Assembly (NCBI GenBank): GCA_035294305.1
Contig: DATGLD010000012.1
Coordinates: 1 to 64,000, forward strand
Direction: 5' to 3'
Source: DASRBN01 sp035294305
GTDB lineage: Bacteria > Chloroflexota > Ktedonobacteria > Ktedonobacterales > Ktedonobacteraceae
Length of the DNA stretch: 64,000 nucleotides
Below the pieces are notes generated by a model. That model did not search any database. It saw only the letters and a program-made list of their open reading frames with translations, and had not been told where the DNA came from. This document shows, in pieces, positions 43,320 through 51,805 of the stretch; position 1 is the first letter of the stretch, and each line of letters opens with the position of its first letter. The translations under genes and the position numbers were made by a program.

Positions 43320-44954
43320 ATGGCACAGGCCGGGTTAATACAAGAGCAATTTGGATGGTACGAGGCGAGTTTGCCGCTTGTAGAGCGCAAAAAGCGCGGT
43401 CATTTTTCAACGCCCCCCCTACTTGTCGAACACATTCTGGATGCCTGTGGCTATACTCCTGAAGCGAGCCTCGCTCATTTACGCGTACTTGATCCCGCCT
43501 GTGGCAGTGGCAACTTTCTTGTGGCGGCCGCGCAGCGTTTGAAGGCCTTTGCGAGACGCGTGGGCCTATCGAACGCCGAAAGCATCGCTCTGCTCGAACG
43601 CAACCTGTGGGGATTTGATCCCGATCCTGTCTCGTGTTTTCTGGCCGAGATGCGCCTGCGTATGGAGATGGGGGATGTCCCGGCTTCTCTGCATATTCAC
43701 CAGGCCGATAGCCTGGTGCTCTCATGGGAGCCGTGTGTTGATTTGTTTATCGCCAATCCCCCGTATTTAGCGGCCAGGAATACCGACCTCAGTGGCTATC
43801 GTTCCACGCATAGACGCGGTCAGGTCGATAGCTACCTGCTATTTCTGAACCTGGCTCTCTCGGTGGTCAGACCTGGTGGCTGGATTGGCCTGGTATTACC
43901 AGACCCGGTGCTGGCGCGTGCAAATGCCGCCGGCGAGCGAGCCCGTTTGCTCGAAGAGATGACCGTGCATCATCTCTGGCACCTGTCTGGTGTCTTTGCG
44001 GCAGAAGTGGGAGCCGTGGTAATCATTGCGCAGAAACGTTCTCCCACTCCGGCGCACCAGGTAGCGTGGATAAGGCAACGATGGGCATGCGCAAGAGCAC
44101 ACCGGCCACGGAGACTACCTGAACTGCGTGCCGTCTCGCTGGAAACCCCTGGCATGATTCCCCAATCCGTTTTCACACGGCAACCGAATGCTGAACTACG
44201 CTATCTTTTGAGCAGCGAGCGGGGCATGGCAATTGAACGCCTGCGCTCCTATCTCGCCGGTTCTTCCGGTGAAAGGAAATGCCTGGCGCCTCTCGGCGAA
44301 TTTTTATCGATTTGCCGCGGAGAGGAACTTGGCCGCGAGAGCCCGTGGTTGAGTGAAATGCTGGAGCAATCGCCTCACTATCGCCCCGTCTTACGGGGCG
44401 GTATAGATATCCATCCCTATTGCATTCCGCATACACGCTGGCAAATCGCGCGGGATTCTATAGAAAAACCCATTGAGCGCTACTTATCACCTAAATTGCT
44501 GGTAGTGAAGAGTACGGAGCGCTTGCAGGCGACAGTTGACCTGCATGGACACGTGGCTTTACAGACACTCTATTTATTGCATCTACGTGATACAAGTAAC
44601 ATAGAAACTCTGTATTTTTTCCTGGCGTTGCTCAATTCGCGGCTGCTCCGTGAATATGTCTATCTCCTGCATACCGCTTATAAATGGGTGCAGCCGCAGA
44701 TAGAGCAGGGTGTCTTAGCCCGCCTGCCTGTTCCCCTGGTCGCGCCGGAGGAACGGCAGCCGATCATTGAGCGGGCCAAACGCCTGGTCGATGCTTGCAG
44801 CGCGGTGGGCGCCGTTGTAGAATGGGATGAGCATATCGCCAGCATGTACGAGGAACTGGAGCGTGCCATCTGCGCGCTTTACGATGCGGTTTTACCAGGA
44901 TTATTTGCTGGCGCAGCATTCTTTACTGACAGAGGAGTCATGACATATGGCTGA
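43320..44954 (+). CDS. Solitary N6-adenine DNA methyltransferase (TaqI/Eco57I-like)
   Basis: The 544-residue protein has SAM motif I LDPACGSGNFLVAAA near 53-67 and catalytic motif IV NPPY near 148, diagnostic of N6-adenine methylation. The C-terminal half (about 300-500) with GGIDIHPYCIPHTRW and LYFFLALLNSRLLREYVYLLHTAYKWVQPQIEQG resembles TaqI-like target-recognition regions. There is no nuclease or helicase domain, and no restriction gene is adjacent, so it looks like an orphan. GAGGGACGAG precedes the ATG. Its last eight bases overlap the mutase gene, hinting at co-transcription with an unrelated metabolic pair. Confidence 0.85.
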   Translation: MAQAGLIQEQFGWYEASLPLVERKKRGHFSTPPLLVEHILDACGYTPEASLAHLRVLDPACGSGNFLVAAAQRLKAFARRVGLSNAESIALLERNLWGFDPDPVSCFLAEMRLRMEMGDVPASLHIHQADSLVLSWEPCVDLFIANPPYLAARNTDLSGYRSTHRRGQVDSYLLFLNLALSVVRPGGWIGLVLPDPVLARANAAGERARLLEEMTVHHLWHLSGVFAAEVGAVVIIAQKRSPTPAHQVAWIRQRWACARAHRPRRLPELRAVSLETPGMIPQSVFTRQPNAELRYLLSSERGMAIERLRSYLAGSSGERKCLAPLGEFLSICRGEELGRESPWLSEMLEQSPHYRPVLRGGIDIHPYCIPHTRWQIARDSIEKPIERYLSPKLLVVKSTERLQATVDLHGHVALQTLYLLHLRDTSNIETLYFFLALLNSRLLREYVYLLHTAYKWVQPQIEQGVLARLPVPLVAPEERQPIIERAKRLVDACSAVGAVVEWDEHIASMYEELERAICALYDAVLPGLFAGAAFFTDRGVMTYG

Positions 44955-45369
44955 GACGCGTCCAATTCGTGTATTAGTGGCCAAGCCGGGCCTGGATGGG
45001 CATGATCGCGGCGCGAAAGTCATCGCCCGCGCCCTGCGAGACGCCGGCATGGAAGTGATTTATACAGGTATTCGCCAGACGCCGGAAATGATCGTCGAGG
45101 CAGCCATCCAGGAAGACGTGGATGCGATTCTGATGAGCATTCTCTCCGGCGCGCACATGGCCATCTTCCCTAAAGTGATGGAGCTGTTGAAGGAAAATGG
45201 CGTAGACGATGTGTTGGTAGCCGCCGGCGGCATTCTACCGGACGAGGATATCCCTGCTATCAAGGCCATGGGCATCAAGGGGTGTTTTGGACCCGGCACC
45301 TCGACCGAAGAGATCATTGAATTTGTGCGCAACAACATCCACGTGGATCGCCTGAAAGCGGAGGTCTAG
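44947..45369 (+). CDS. Methylmalonyl-CoA mutase B12-binding (small/C-terminal) subunit
   Basis: The 140-residue protein is a stand-alone cobalamin-binding domain with KPGLDGHDRGAKVIARAL, containing the DxHxxG motif (His is the lower axial cobalt ligand), then MSILSGAHM and the AAGGILP and GCFGPGTS segments. It pairs with a catalytic TIM-barrel subunit encoded elsewhere to isomerise methylmalonyl-CoA and succinyl-CoA (or a related acyl-CoA mutase). No large subunit is in this window. The MeaB gene follows within seven bases. Confidence 0.92.
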   Translation: MAETRPIRVLVAKPGLDGHDRGAKVIARALRDAGMEVIYTGIRQTPEMIVEAAIQEDVDAILMSILSGAHMAIFPKVMELLKENGVDDVLVAAGGILPDEDIPAIKAMGIKGCFGPGTSTEEIIEFVRNNIHVDRLKAEV

Positions 45370-45375
45370 CGTACC

Positions 45376-46338
45376 TTGCAGAACATTGTTGAACGGCTGC
45401 TCAATGGAGACCGCCGTGCGCTGGCCCGCATGGTGACGCTGATCGAGAATGAATCCCCGGTTGCCCGGCGCTACCTTGCCGAGTTGCACCAGTACGCGGG
45501 CCATGCCCATATCATCGGGGTGACGGGCGCGCCGGGTGCTGGTAAAAGCACGCTGGTTACGCATATCGTGCGCGAACTACGCCGCCGCGAGCGCAAAGTA
45601 GGGGTGGTAGCGGTTGATCCAACCAGCCCTTTCAGCGGCGGAGCCATCCTGGGTGATCGCATTCGCATGATGGAACTGGCCGGCGACCCTAATGTCTTCA
45701 TTCGCAGCATGGCGAGTCGCGGCAGCCTGGGAGGGCTTTCGGCCTCGACCCGTGATGTGGTGCGTGCCATGGACGCCGCAGGCTACGACCCGATCATCAT
45801 CGAGACCGTAGGCACCGGGCAGGCCGAGGTCGAGGTGATGCGCGCCGCCCAGACGGTGCTGGTGGTCAGCGCCCCCGGTATGGGCGACGAGGTGCAGGCT
45901 ATCAAAGCCGGTATCCTGGAGATCGCCGACATTTTCGTGGTTAGCAAAGCGGATAAACCGGGCGCCGATCAGACCGTCGCGGAACTGGCGATGCTCCTGA
46001 GCCTCGATCCACAGCGCCGCCTGCACGATAAATCGAAACCCTACTGGCGCATCCCCGTCCTCAAGACCTCGGCCATCAAAGATCAGGGCATCACCCAGCT
46101 TGTAGATGCCATAGAACAACATCGCGCGTACCTCCTGGAGAGCGGTATGCTCACCCGCCGTTCTCAGCGCCAGGTCGAAAGCGAGGTGCAGGCGCTGGTG
46201 TTACACTCCGTAGTCAACGCGCTGAAAGCCAATGTAGGTGAGGATGAATGGCGGCAGATGGTGGAGGATATTACGAAGCGCGAACGCGATCCGTACAGCG
46301 TGGCGAAGGAGTTGGAGGAGAGGATTGGACTGAAGTAA
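45376..46338 (+). CDS. meaB: MeaB/ArgK-type GTPase, B12-mutase chaperone
   Basis: The 320-residue G3E GTPase has Walker A GAPGAGKS near 56, VGVVAVDPTSPFSGGAILGDRIRM and the FIRSMASRGSLGGLS segment. Further on come IIETVGTGQAEVEV and VSKADKPGADQ, the base-recognition motif. It protects and reloads B12-dependent acyl-CoA mutases. The TTG start matches the family N-terminus (VERLLNGDRRALARMVTLIEN), and GAGGT lies just upstream. It follows the mutase small subunit, the usual pairing. Confidence 0.93.
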   Translation: MQNIVERLLNGDRRALARMVTLIENESPVARRYLAELHQYAGHAHIIGVTGAPGAGKSTLVTHIVRELRRRERKVGVVAVDPTSPFSGGAILGDRIRMMELAGDPNVFIRSMASRGSLGGLSASTRDVVRAMDAAGYDPIIIETVGTGQAEVEVMRAAQTVLVVSAPGMGDEVQAIKAGILEIADIFVVSKADKPGADQTVAELAMLLSLDPQRRLHDKSKPYWRIPVLKTSAIKDQGITQLVDAIEQHRAYLLESGMLTRRSQRQVESEVQALVLHSVVNALKANVGEDEWRQMVEDITKRERDPYSVAKELEERIGLK

Positions 46339-46416
46339 TACTCTCCATTTTTCATGCTAGAGTTTTTCCCATGTTGCTCTGTCGATTAATCAGATCTTTA
46401 CGCTAGGAGGAGAGTA

Positions 46417-47418
46417 ATGAGAAGAGATTTACCAGAACAGGCATGCTGGCTCCTGCTGGCTTTTGAAAGTGGACTTCCTATTCGTATCGTCAACGACATT
46501 CTTGTGGCGTGGTGTATACAAAGTAAGCGCTCGTTGCAAGAGTTCTTCGCCGCAAGCGCAGGAGAGTGGATAAAGACGTGCCGCCTTCATGCAGGTATGA
46601 TTGAGAAGTTGGAGAAAGCGAGAGAGAAACTTGTGGGACAGGCATTTCTCGTAGAACAACTGGCTAACGATTCTATCTCATTACTCACAGTACTGGATGA
46701 TGAATATCCTAAGTTACTCAAAACGGCGCTCAAACGTGATCAGACGCCTCCAGTTCTATTCTATGCCGGTGATTTGCACATTCTCGAACGCAAAACGATT
46801 GCCATTATCGGTTCGCGCAATGCTGGAGAAGAAAGCCTTGCTTTCACTCGTGCTGTAGCAGAATACTTAGCAGCGCGAGGGGCAAATGTTATCAGTGGAA
46901 ACGCGCGTGGTGTTGACCGGGCCGCATATGAGGGAGCAATCAGTGGAGATGGGTGTACAACCGTTGTGTTGCCTCATGGCATACGTAAGTTAAGCCGCGT
47001 ACAAATGCAGGTGCTACTACCGAACATCGAAGCTGGAAAAGTACTGTTGATAAGCCAGCTTCATCCTGATGCTCAATGGGTACTAAGCCGCGCGATGGAG
47101 CGCAATAAGGTAGTGACTGGCCTTGCGCAGATTGTGATTGTGGCCGAATCAGATATTCAAGGTGGTACCTGGTCGGGAGCCAACGGTGCTTTAAAACAGC
47201 ATCGACCCCTGTATGTTCGTGAGCCTGAGCTTACCTCATCGCTTCCGGGTAATAAAGCTTTGATAGGGCTTGGTGGCCATCCCTTATCCTGGCCTACAGA
47301 TGCTCTTTCCGATGTTCTATCTCCTTTGCTCGCAGCAAGTGATCAGTTACGCCAGAAACAGAATGGTACTTCTAATCGTCCTGACCAGCTTTCGCTGCTT
47401 GCCATTTCTAGCGAGTAG
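46417..47418 (+). CDS. DprA/Smf-like DNA-processing protein
   Basis: The 333-residue protein has a helical N-terminus, then the Rossmann-like DprA core (about 80-290): DDEYPKLLKTA, TPPVLFYAGDL, IAIIGSRNAGEESLAF, GANVISGNARGVDRAAYEGAI, TVVLPHGI and NKVVTGLAQIVIVAESDIQGGTWSGANGAL. These match the ssDNA-binding fold, though SGNARGVD replaces the usual SGLARGID, so it is a divergent DprA. The codon use looks less G+C-biased than its neighbours. A CTAGGAGGAG site precedes the ATG. XPB starts only 11 bp after it, suggesting co-transcription. Confidence 0.82.
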   Translation: MRRDLPEQACWLLLAFESGLPIRIVNDILVAWCIQSKRSLQEFFAASAGEWIKTCRLHAGMIEKLEKAREKLVGQAFLVEQLANDSISLLTVLDDEYPKLLKTALKRDQTPPVLFYAGDLHILERKTIAIIGSRNAGEESLAFTRAVAEYLAARGANVISGNARGVDRAAYEGAISGDGCTTVVLPHGIRKLSRVQMQVLLPNIEAGKVLLISQLHPDAQWVLSRAMERNKVVTGLAQIVIVAESDIQGGTWSGANGALKQHRPLYVREPELTSSLPGNKALIGLGGHPLSWPTDALSDVLSPLLAASDQLRQKQNGTSNRPDQLSLLAISSE

Positions 47419-47429
47419 CGAATCTATCT

Positions 47430-48950
47430 ATGTCTACAACCGTCCTTGACCTGCGAGGCCGCGACCTCATCATCATCCCACCCAAAGATATGCTGCACTT
47501 GCCAACTGAAGAATTGCAGCAGGCTCTTTTTGGCGATTACTTGCCCACGGCTATACGCATCGCGATGGGGCGAGATAAACGCCAGCATTTTTTGCGCACC
47601 CTGCCCATGAACTTCAGCGCAGTCAAAAGCGCTCTACGTAAACACCAGACCCCTTTCAGCGTTGCCTTCGAGGAACGTCCAGCGTTGCCGTTTGAGACCT
47701 TGCTTTCCATAGAACCGCGTCCGTACCAGGAGGAGGCTTTGACGCGCTGGCTGGCGGAGGGCAGCGCGGGCGTTGTCGTACTGCCGACGGGCGCGGGCAA
47801 AACGCTCGTTGCGGCCATGGCCATCCATGAAACCGGGCTGTGGACGCTGGTTGTGGTTCCCACACTTGATTTGCTGCAACAATGGCGCAATGCGTTGATC
47901 GCCGCTTTGGGATTGGCGAGGGCTAGTGAAGTCCTACAGGCCGACGAATCGGCGATGGGCGCGATGATGGAATTAGACAGCAAGGCTGATAAATCGGTCC
48001 CGTCCCCGGTTACATCCCCTGCACTATCGGATAAGATTGGCGTCTTTGGTGGCGGCGACAAAGATATTCGACCGGTTACCATCATCACGTATGATTCCGC
48101 CGCGCTGTATCCACGCGAGTTGCGGCGCTTTGGGCTGCTGATCTTCGATGAATGTCATCATTTGCCCGCGCCAACCTATCGTTTGATCGCCGAAAGCGCG
48201 TTTACTCCCCTGCGTTTAGGTTTGAGCGCCACGCCCGAACGCAGCGATATGGCTCATGTGGATCTGGATGGGCTGATTGGGCTGGAAGTCTATCGCCGCT
48301 CGCCGTCTGAATTGACGGAGGGACGCTTCCTGGCACAATACCAGGAAGTGCGCATCGATATTGCCCTATCGAGCGAGGATGAGGCTCGTTATGCTGTACA
48401 ACGGGATATCTATCGCTCGTTTTTGCGGCGACGGCGCATCAGCATCAACTCGCCGGAGGATTTTCAAAAGAAGCTAATTTTTCTCAGCGCCCGCGATCCC
48501 GAGGCACGTGAGGCGATGCTGGCATGGCGCGAGGCTCGCAGTATCGCTATGAACGCCCCGGCTAAATACGCGGAAATTGAACGGCTCCTGCGACTGCACG
48601 CCAGTGACCAGGTCATCCTGTTTTCTGAGTACAACCCGGTCGTCGAGGAAATCAGTCGCCGCTTTTGCCTGCCAAACATCACCTACAAGACTCCTGCCGA
48701 AGAACGTCGCATTATCCTGGAGCGCTTTCGCACGGGCCAGTACAGCAAGCTCGTCACGGGTCGCGTGCTGAATGAGGGCGTCGATGTGCCCGATTGCCGC
48801 GTCGCCATCATTGTCAGTGGCAACAGTACGAGGCGCGAATATATTCAACGCCTGGGGCGCGTCCTGCGCCCCAAGCTCGAACAGGCTGTGCTCTATGAAC
48901 TCGTCACCGCGGGCACGACCGAAGAGGACATTGCTAAACGCAGGCGCTAG
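47430..48950 (+). CDS. XPB/Ssl2-like DNA helicase
   Basis: The 506-residue SF2 helicase has an N-terminal damage-recognition-like region, Walker A LPTGAGKT near 120, Walker B DECHH near 240, motif III LSATPERSD and motif VI-like EYIQRLGRVLRPK. These, with the FGGGDKDIRPVTIITYDSA block, match archaeal and bacterial XPB proteins of nucleotide-excision repair. Residues of about 170-205 (SKADKSVPSPV, then TSPALSD) sit just before that block and look like an insertion; the DNA resembles a repeat. The XPB partner Bax1 is encoded at 51806, beyond a kinase gene on the opposite strand. Its 3' end overlaps that gene by 17 bp. Confidence 0.88.
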   Translation: MSTTVLDLRGRDLIIIPPKDMLHLPTEELQQALFGDYLPTAIRIAMGRDKRQHFLRTLPMNFSAVKSALRKHQTPFSVAFEERPALPFETLLSIEPRPYQEEALTRWLAEGSAGVVVLPTGAGKTLVAAMAIHETGLWTLVVVPTLDLLQQWRNALIAALGLARASEVLQADESAMGAMMELDSKADKSVPSPVTSPALSDKIGVFGGGDKDIRPVTIITYDSAALYPRELRRFGLLIFDECHHLPAPTYRLIAESAFTPLRLGLSATPERSDMAHVDLDGLIGLEVYRRSPSELTEGRFLAQYQEVRIDIALSSEDEARYAVQRDIYRSFLRRRRISINSPEDFQKKLIFLSARDPEAREAMLAWREARSIAMNAPAKYAEIERLLRLHASDQVILFSEYNPVVEEISRRFCLPNITYKTPAEERRIILERFRTGQYSKLVTGRVLNEGVDVPDCRVAIIVSGNSTRREYIQRLGRVLRPKLEQAVLYELVTAGTTEEDIAKRRR

Positions 48951-51411
48951 TTGTGCTGCTGCACTTCGTCACAGTTAAAATTGCCAGGCGCTGAATGCTG
49001 CCATAGATCCAGGTCACACCTCCTGTGAAGGTACCCGTGAGCGGGTCGATATGACCGGAATATGCGTAGCGAAGCTGCGTTACAAGGTCGCCCAGTGTGC
49101 TCAGCGATGAGGTCTGTACCAGTTGATCGTTGGGCGTATCAAGCAGTTGTATTGTGTCCAGCCGCGCATTCTGCAGCCAGACCTGCACTTGATTGAGAGC
49201 CTTATCGATTTGCGCCGCCATGATTTGGGTCGTCTTTGTCGCGCCCGGCGCACCCGTTACTCCTTGCAGGTGCGCTCCAATGTGTTTCACAAAGCCAATG
49301 GGATGCGTCTGCGTGCAAGTATCAAGCAGGGGTACGCGGGCAATCTTAAAAATTGTGCCATTTTCGGGGCCAATTGGCGTCCCGGCCGGCACGTGCTGCA
49401 AATCTGGCACGATACAGGTGTCTCCATCCAGGTAGTACAACACATTGAGAAGCTGTTGCCGAACCCCCGCCGCATCCTTGCTACCCCAGTGGTCATTCGC
49501 GTTCACTCCCCATTTGAAGACCTCCTCTGTATCTCGCTCCAGCCAGATGCCTAACCCACCATACAGGCCATACGTTTCGGTCAGTTGTTCGCCGGAGAGC
49601 AGGTGGCGCAGGTGATCCAGCATGCTGAAATGAAACTTTGTATCAGCGGGATTGGGGGCGTGCGGGATAGCTGCCGCAAAGCGCCAGGCGCTGTAATCTA
49701 ATGTGGGTGTACTCGGCGTATTAGAGGCATCCTCCTGCGTAATCAGAAACCGGCTATAGGTCGCAAGCAGGTTTGAATGCTGTGCATCACCCGGAAACAC
49801 ATAATGTACCAGGCCATTTTGCACCGTTAACGGCCCATTTCCTAACAGCAGCGGTGTCACTGCATCACTACCCGCGTCTCCTAGCAACCAGGCGTAGTAA
49901 GCTTTGCCCGCCGGCGGAGCAGGTATATTGTGCAGGTCAACCTGCAATTCGTCGTTAAGACCTTGATTATTGTTGACATATAAGCGCCCACTGCTCAGAA
50001 ATTGCACCTGCCCAACGATGTTGCTTGTTACGGCCGGTGGCGGAGCAGACTTATGCGGGAATAGCAGAAAAGCGCTGGCGATAGAGCCTGATAGGAGCAG
50101 CAGGATCAACACGATCAACGCAATCAGTAAGCCTCTACGCCGCCGCTTTTTTGGTTCAGGTGGCGGTGGGAAATCATTATTGACGAGCAGTGGCGTAGCC
50201 GGCGCGGGTACGGGTGTCCTGAGTTGCGGCGAGTTCGGAGTAGCGGAAACTCCTGTGGGGTTATTGGCAGGTGTTGTGCCGGGCGAACTCGACGGACCAG
50301 ACGAGCTGGGTACACCTGGCAGGCTGGAGGCCGAGATGGGGCTGAGCGGACTACCCGTGTTCGTCGCCGGTAGCAAGGGTGTGGCGTAAGCAGCCTGCTG
50401 AACAGGCGGAAGAGAACCGATGCCCGGCTGCGATGAAAGGGATGGCGTCATACCCCTGGACTGATTCGCCGGCGTCAGGTATGTTGGAGCATTCGTATCC
50501 GTTATCAGATAACCTGGCCTGCTGATCTCCGATGGGGCGGACAGGTTAAAGGCGTCGGCTATTGCATCAGCCAGGGCGCCGGCGCTGCTGTAGCGGGCAG
50601 GGGGGTCTTTGGCCAGGCTGCGCATGATCACCATGGAAAGCGCGGGAGGGATGTTCGGGTTGATTGCCGCAGGCGGAGCGGGCGTGGCGCTGATGTGCTG
50701 GATAATGATGGCGGGTACAGTGTCGCCGCGAAACGGCTGCGTGCCTGTGCAGATTTCGTAGAGGATGATGCCCAACGAGTAGATGTCACTGCGCTCATTG
50801 CCGGGTCGCCCCTGTGCCTGCTCCGGCGCGATGTAGAGCGGAGTGCCCATCCACGAGCCACTTTGCGTGCCTGTGCTGGTTCCCAGCAGCTTGACGATCC
50901 CGAAATCCGTCAGGATCGGCTCCCCCATAGTCGTTTGTGAGGTATTGCGCGCATCCAGCAAAATGTTGGCCGGCTTGATATCACGATGGATCATGCCGCG
51001 ATGGTGCGCGTAATCGATGGCCCTGCCAAGGGCGGTAAAAAGGTACACAATTTCGTTGGCCGGCGGAAATTTGCCAACGCGCGAGGTGACGCGGATATAA
51101 TCGGCCAGCGTCGATCCCTCGATGTAATCCATGACCATATAAGCGATAGTGTTGCTGGTCTCCGGGGGGCGGGAGATCTGGAAGTCGTGGATCTGGACGA
51201 TATTGGGATGATGCAGGGAGGCGATGACCTGGGCCTCGCGCTCGAAGCGGGTAATGAAATTGGGATCATTCTGCAGGTCGGCGTGCAGAATTTTCAGCGC
51301 CACGTAGCGCTGCAACTGGGTATCCATGGCCTTCCATACTTCTGCCATGCCACCGCGACCGAGGCGCTCGCGCAGCTCATATTTGCCAAGCCGTTGTGCC
51401 GCTGTACTCAT
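48934..51411 (-). CDS. Transmembrane Ser/Thr protein kinase with anti-sigma-like ectodomain
   Basis: The 825-residue protein has a kinase domain (about 10-280) with LGRGGMAEVWKAMD, VALK, HRDIKPANILL near 142, TDFG and APEQ. A long Pro/Ser linker precedes a transmembrane helix (about 427-449, LLIALIVLILLLLSGSIASAF). The ectodomain has a first part (GKAYYAWLLGDAG, VHYVFPGD) that faintly recalls anti-sigma RskA-like modules and a longer unassigned second part. AAGGAGACACATT precedes ATG 51411; an open frame extends further to 51588. It interrupts the XPB-Bax1 pair. Confidence 0.88.
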   Translation of the reverse strand: MSTAAQRLGKYELRERLGRGGMAEVWKAMDTQLQRYVALKILHADLQNDPNFITRFEREAQVIASLHHPNIVQIHDFQISRPPETSNTIAYMVMDYIEGSTLADYIRVTSRVGKFPPANEIVYLFTALGRAIDYAHHRGMIHRDIKPANILLDARNTSQTTMGEPILTDFGIVKLLGTSTGTQSGSWMGTPLYIAPEQAQGRPGNERSDIYSLGIILYEICTGTQPFRGDTVPAIIIQHISATPAPPAAINPNIPPALSMVIMRSLAKDPPARYSSAGALADAIADAFNLSAPSEISRPGYLITDTNAPTYLTPANQSRGMTPSLSSQPGIGSLPPVQQAAYATPLLPATNTGSPLSPISASSLPGVPSSSGPSSSPGTTPANNPTGVSATPNSPQLRTPVPAPATPLLVNNDFPPPPEPKKRRRRGLLIALIVLILLLLSGSIASAFLLFPHKSAPPPAVTSNIVGQVQFLSSGRLYVNNNQGLNDELQVDLHNIPAPPAGKAYYAWLLGDAGSDAVTPLLLGNGPLTVQNGLVHYVFPGDAQHSNLLATYSRFLITQEDASNTPSTPTLDYSAWRFAAAIPHAPNPADTKFHFSMLDHLRHLLSGEQLTETYGLYGGLGIWLERDTEEVFKWGVNANDHWGSKDAAGVRQQLLNVLYYLDGDTCIVPDLQHVPAGTPIGPENGTIFKIARVPLLDTCTQTHPIGFVKHIGAHLQGVTGAPGATKTTQIMAAQIDKALNQVQVWLQNARLDTIQLLDTPNDQLVQTSSLSTLGDLVTQLRYAYSGHIDPLTGTFTGGVTWIYGSIQRLAILTVTKCSSTTSACV

Positions 51412-51559
51412 AATGTGTCTCCTTCGATGCTGCGATTGCCCGAATGAAGGACTCCTACTCGCCTGTATCTTCGGCCTTTTCCACGCCTCCATCTCCAGGA
51501 AAGCAATGATAGATGATGAAAATGAACTCGCACACAAGTTCTCTTGTGCTTTCAGACTC

Positions 51560-51588
51560 ATTATCAAGCAGGTTGGGATGAATGTCAA
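51560..51588 (-). promoter_or_regulatory. Promoter for the kinase gene at 48934-51411
   Basis: On the minus strand, TTGACA (51588-51583) and GATAAT (51565-51560) have a 17-bp spacer. The leader to ATG 51411 would be about 140 nt. The 394-bp spacer from 51412 to 51805 also has TATAAT at 51740-51745 on the plus strand, a -10 for the nuclease gene without a clear -35. I see nothing else in it. Confidence 0.7.
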
Positions 51589-51805
51589 TGCAACATCTCA
51601 CAGTAAATCTGCGGAATTTGTACAAAAAATACAGCAAGCGAGCATTCAGCTACCTGTTCTGACTAAAGGAAATACGCGCGCTCCGACCGTTTTTACAGGG
51701 CGAAGTTTGCATTTCTATACACCAGAGCAGTTTTTCCTGTATAATTAACGCGCGTGAAAAAGAATAGCAATACAGGGATGATATGATATAGTGAAGGAGC
51801 AATTT

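Noticed and set aside
47430..48950. Type I or III restriction helicase subunit
   Set aside because: The FGGGDKDIRPVTIITYDSA block, DECHH box and a nearby DUF790 gene point to XPB instead.
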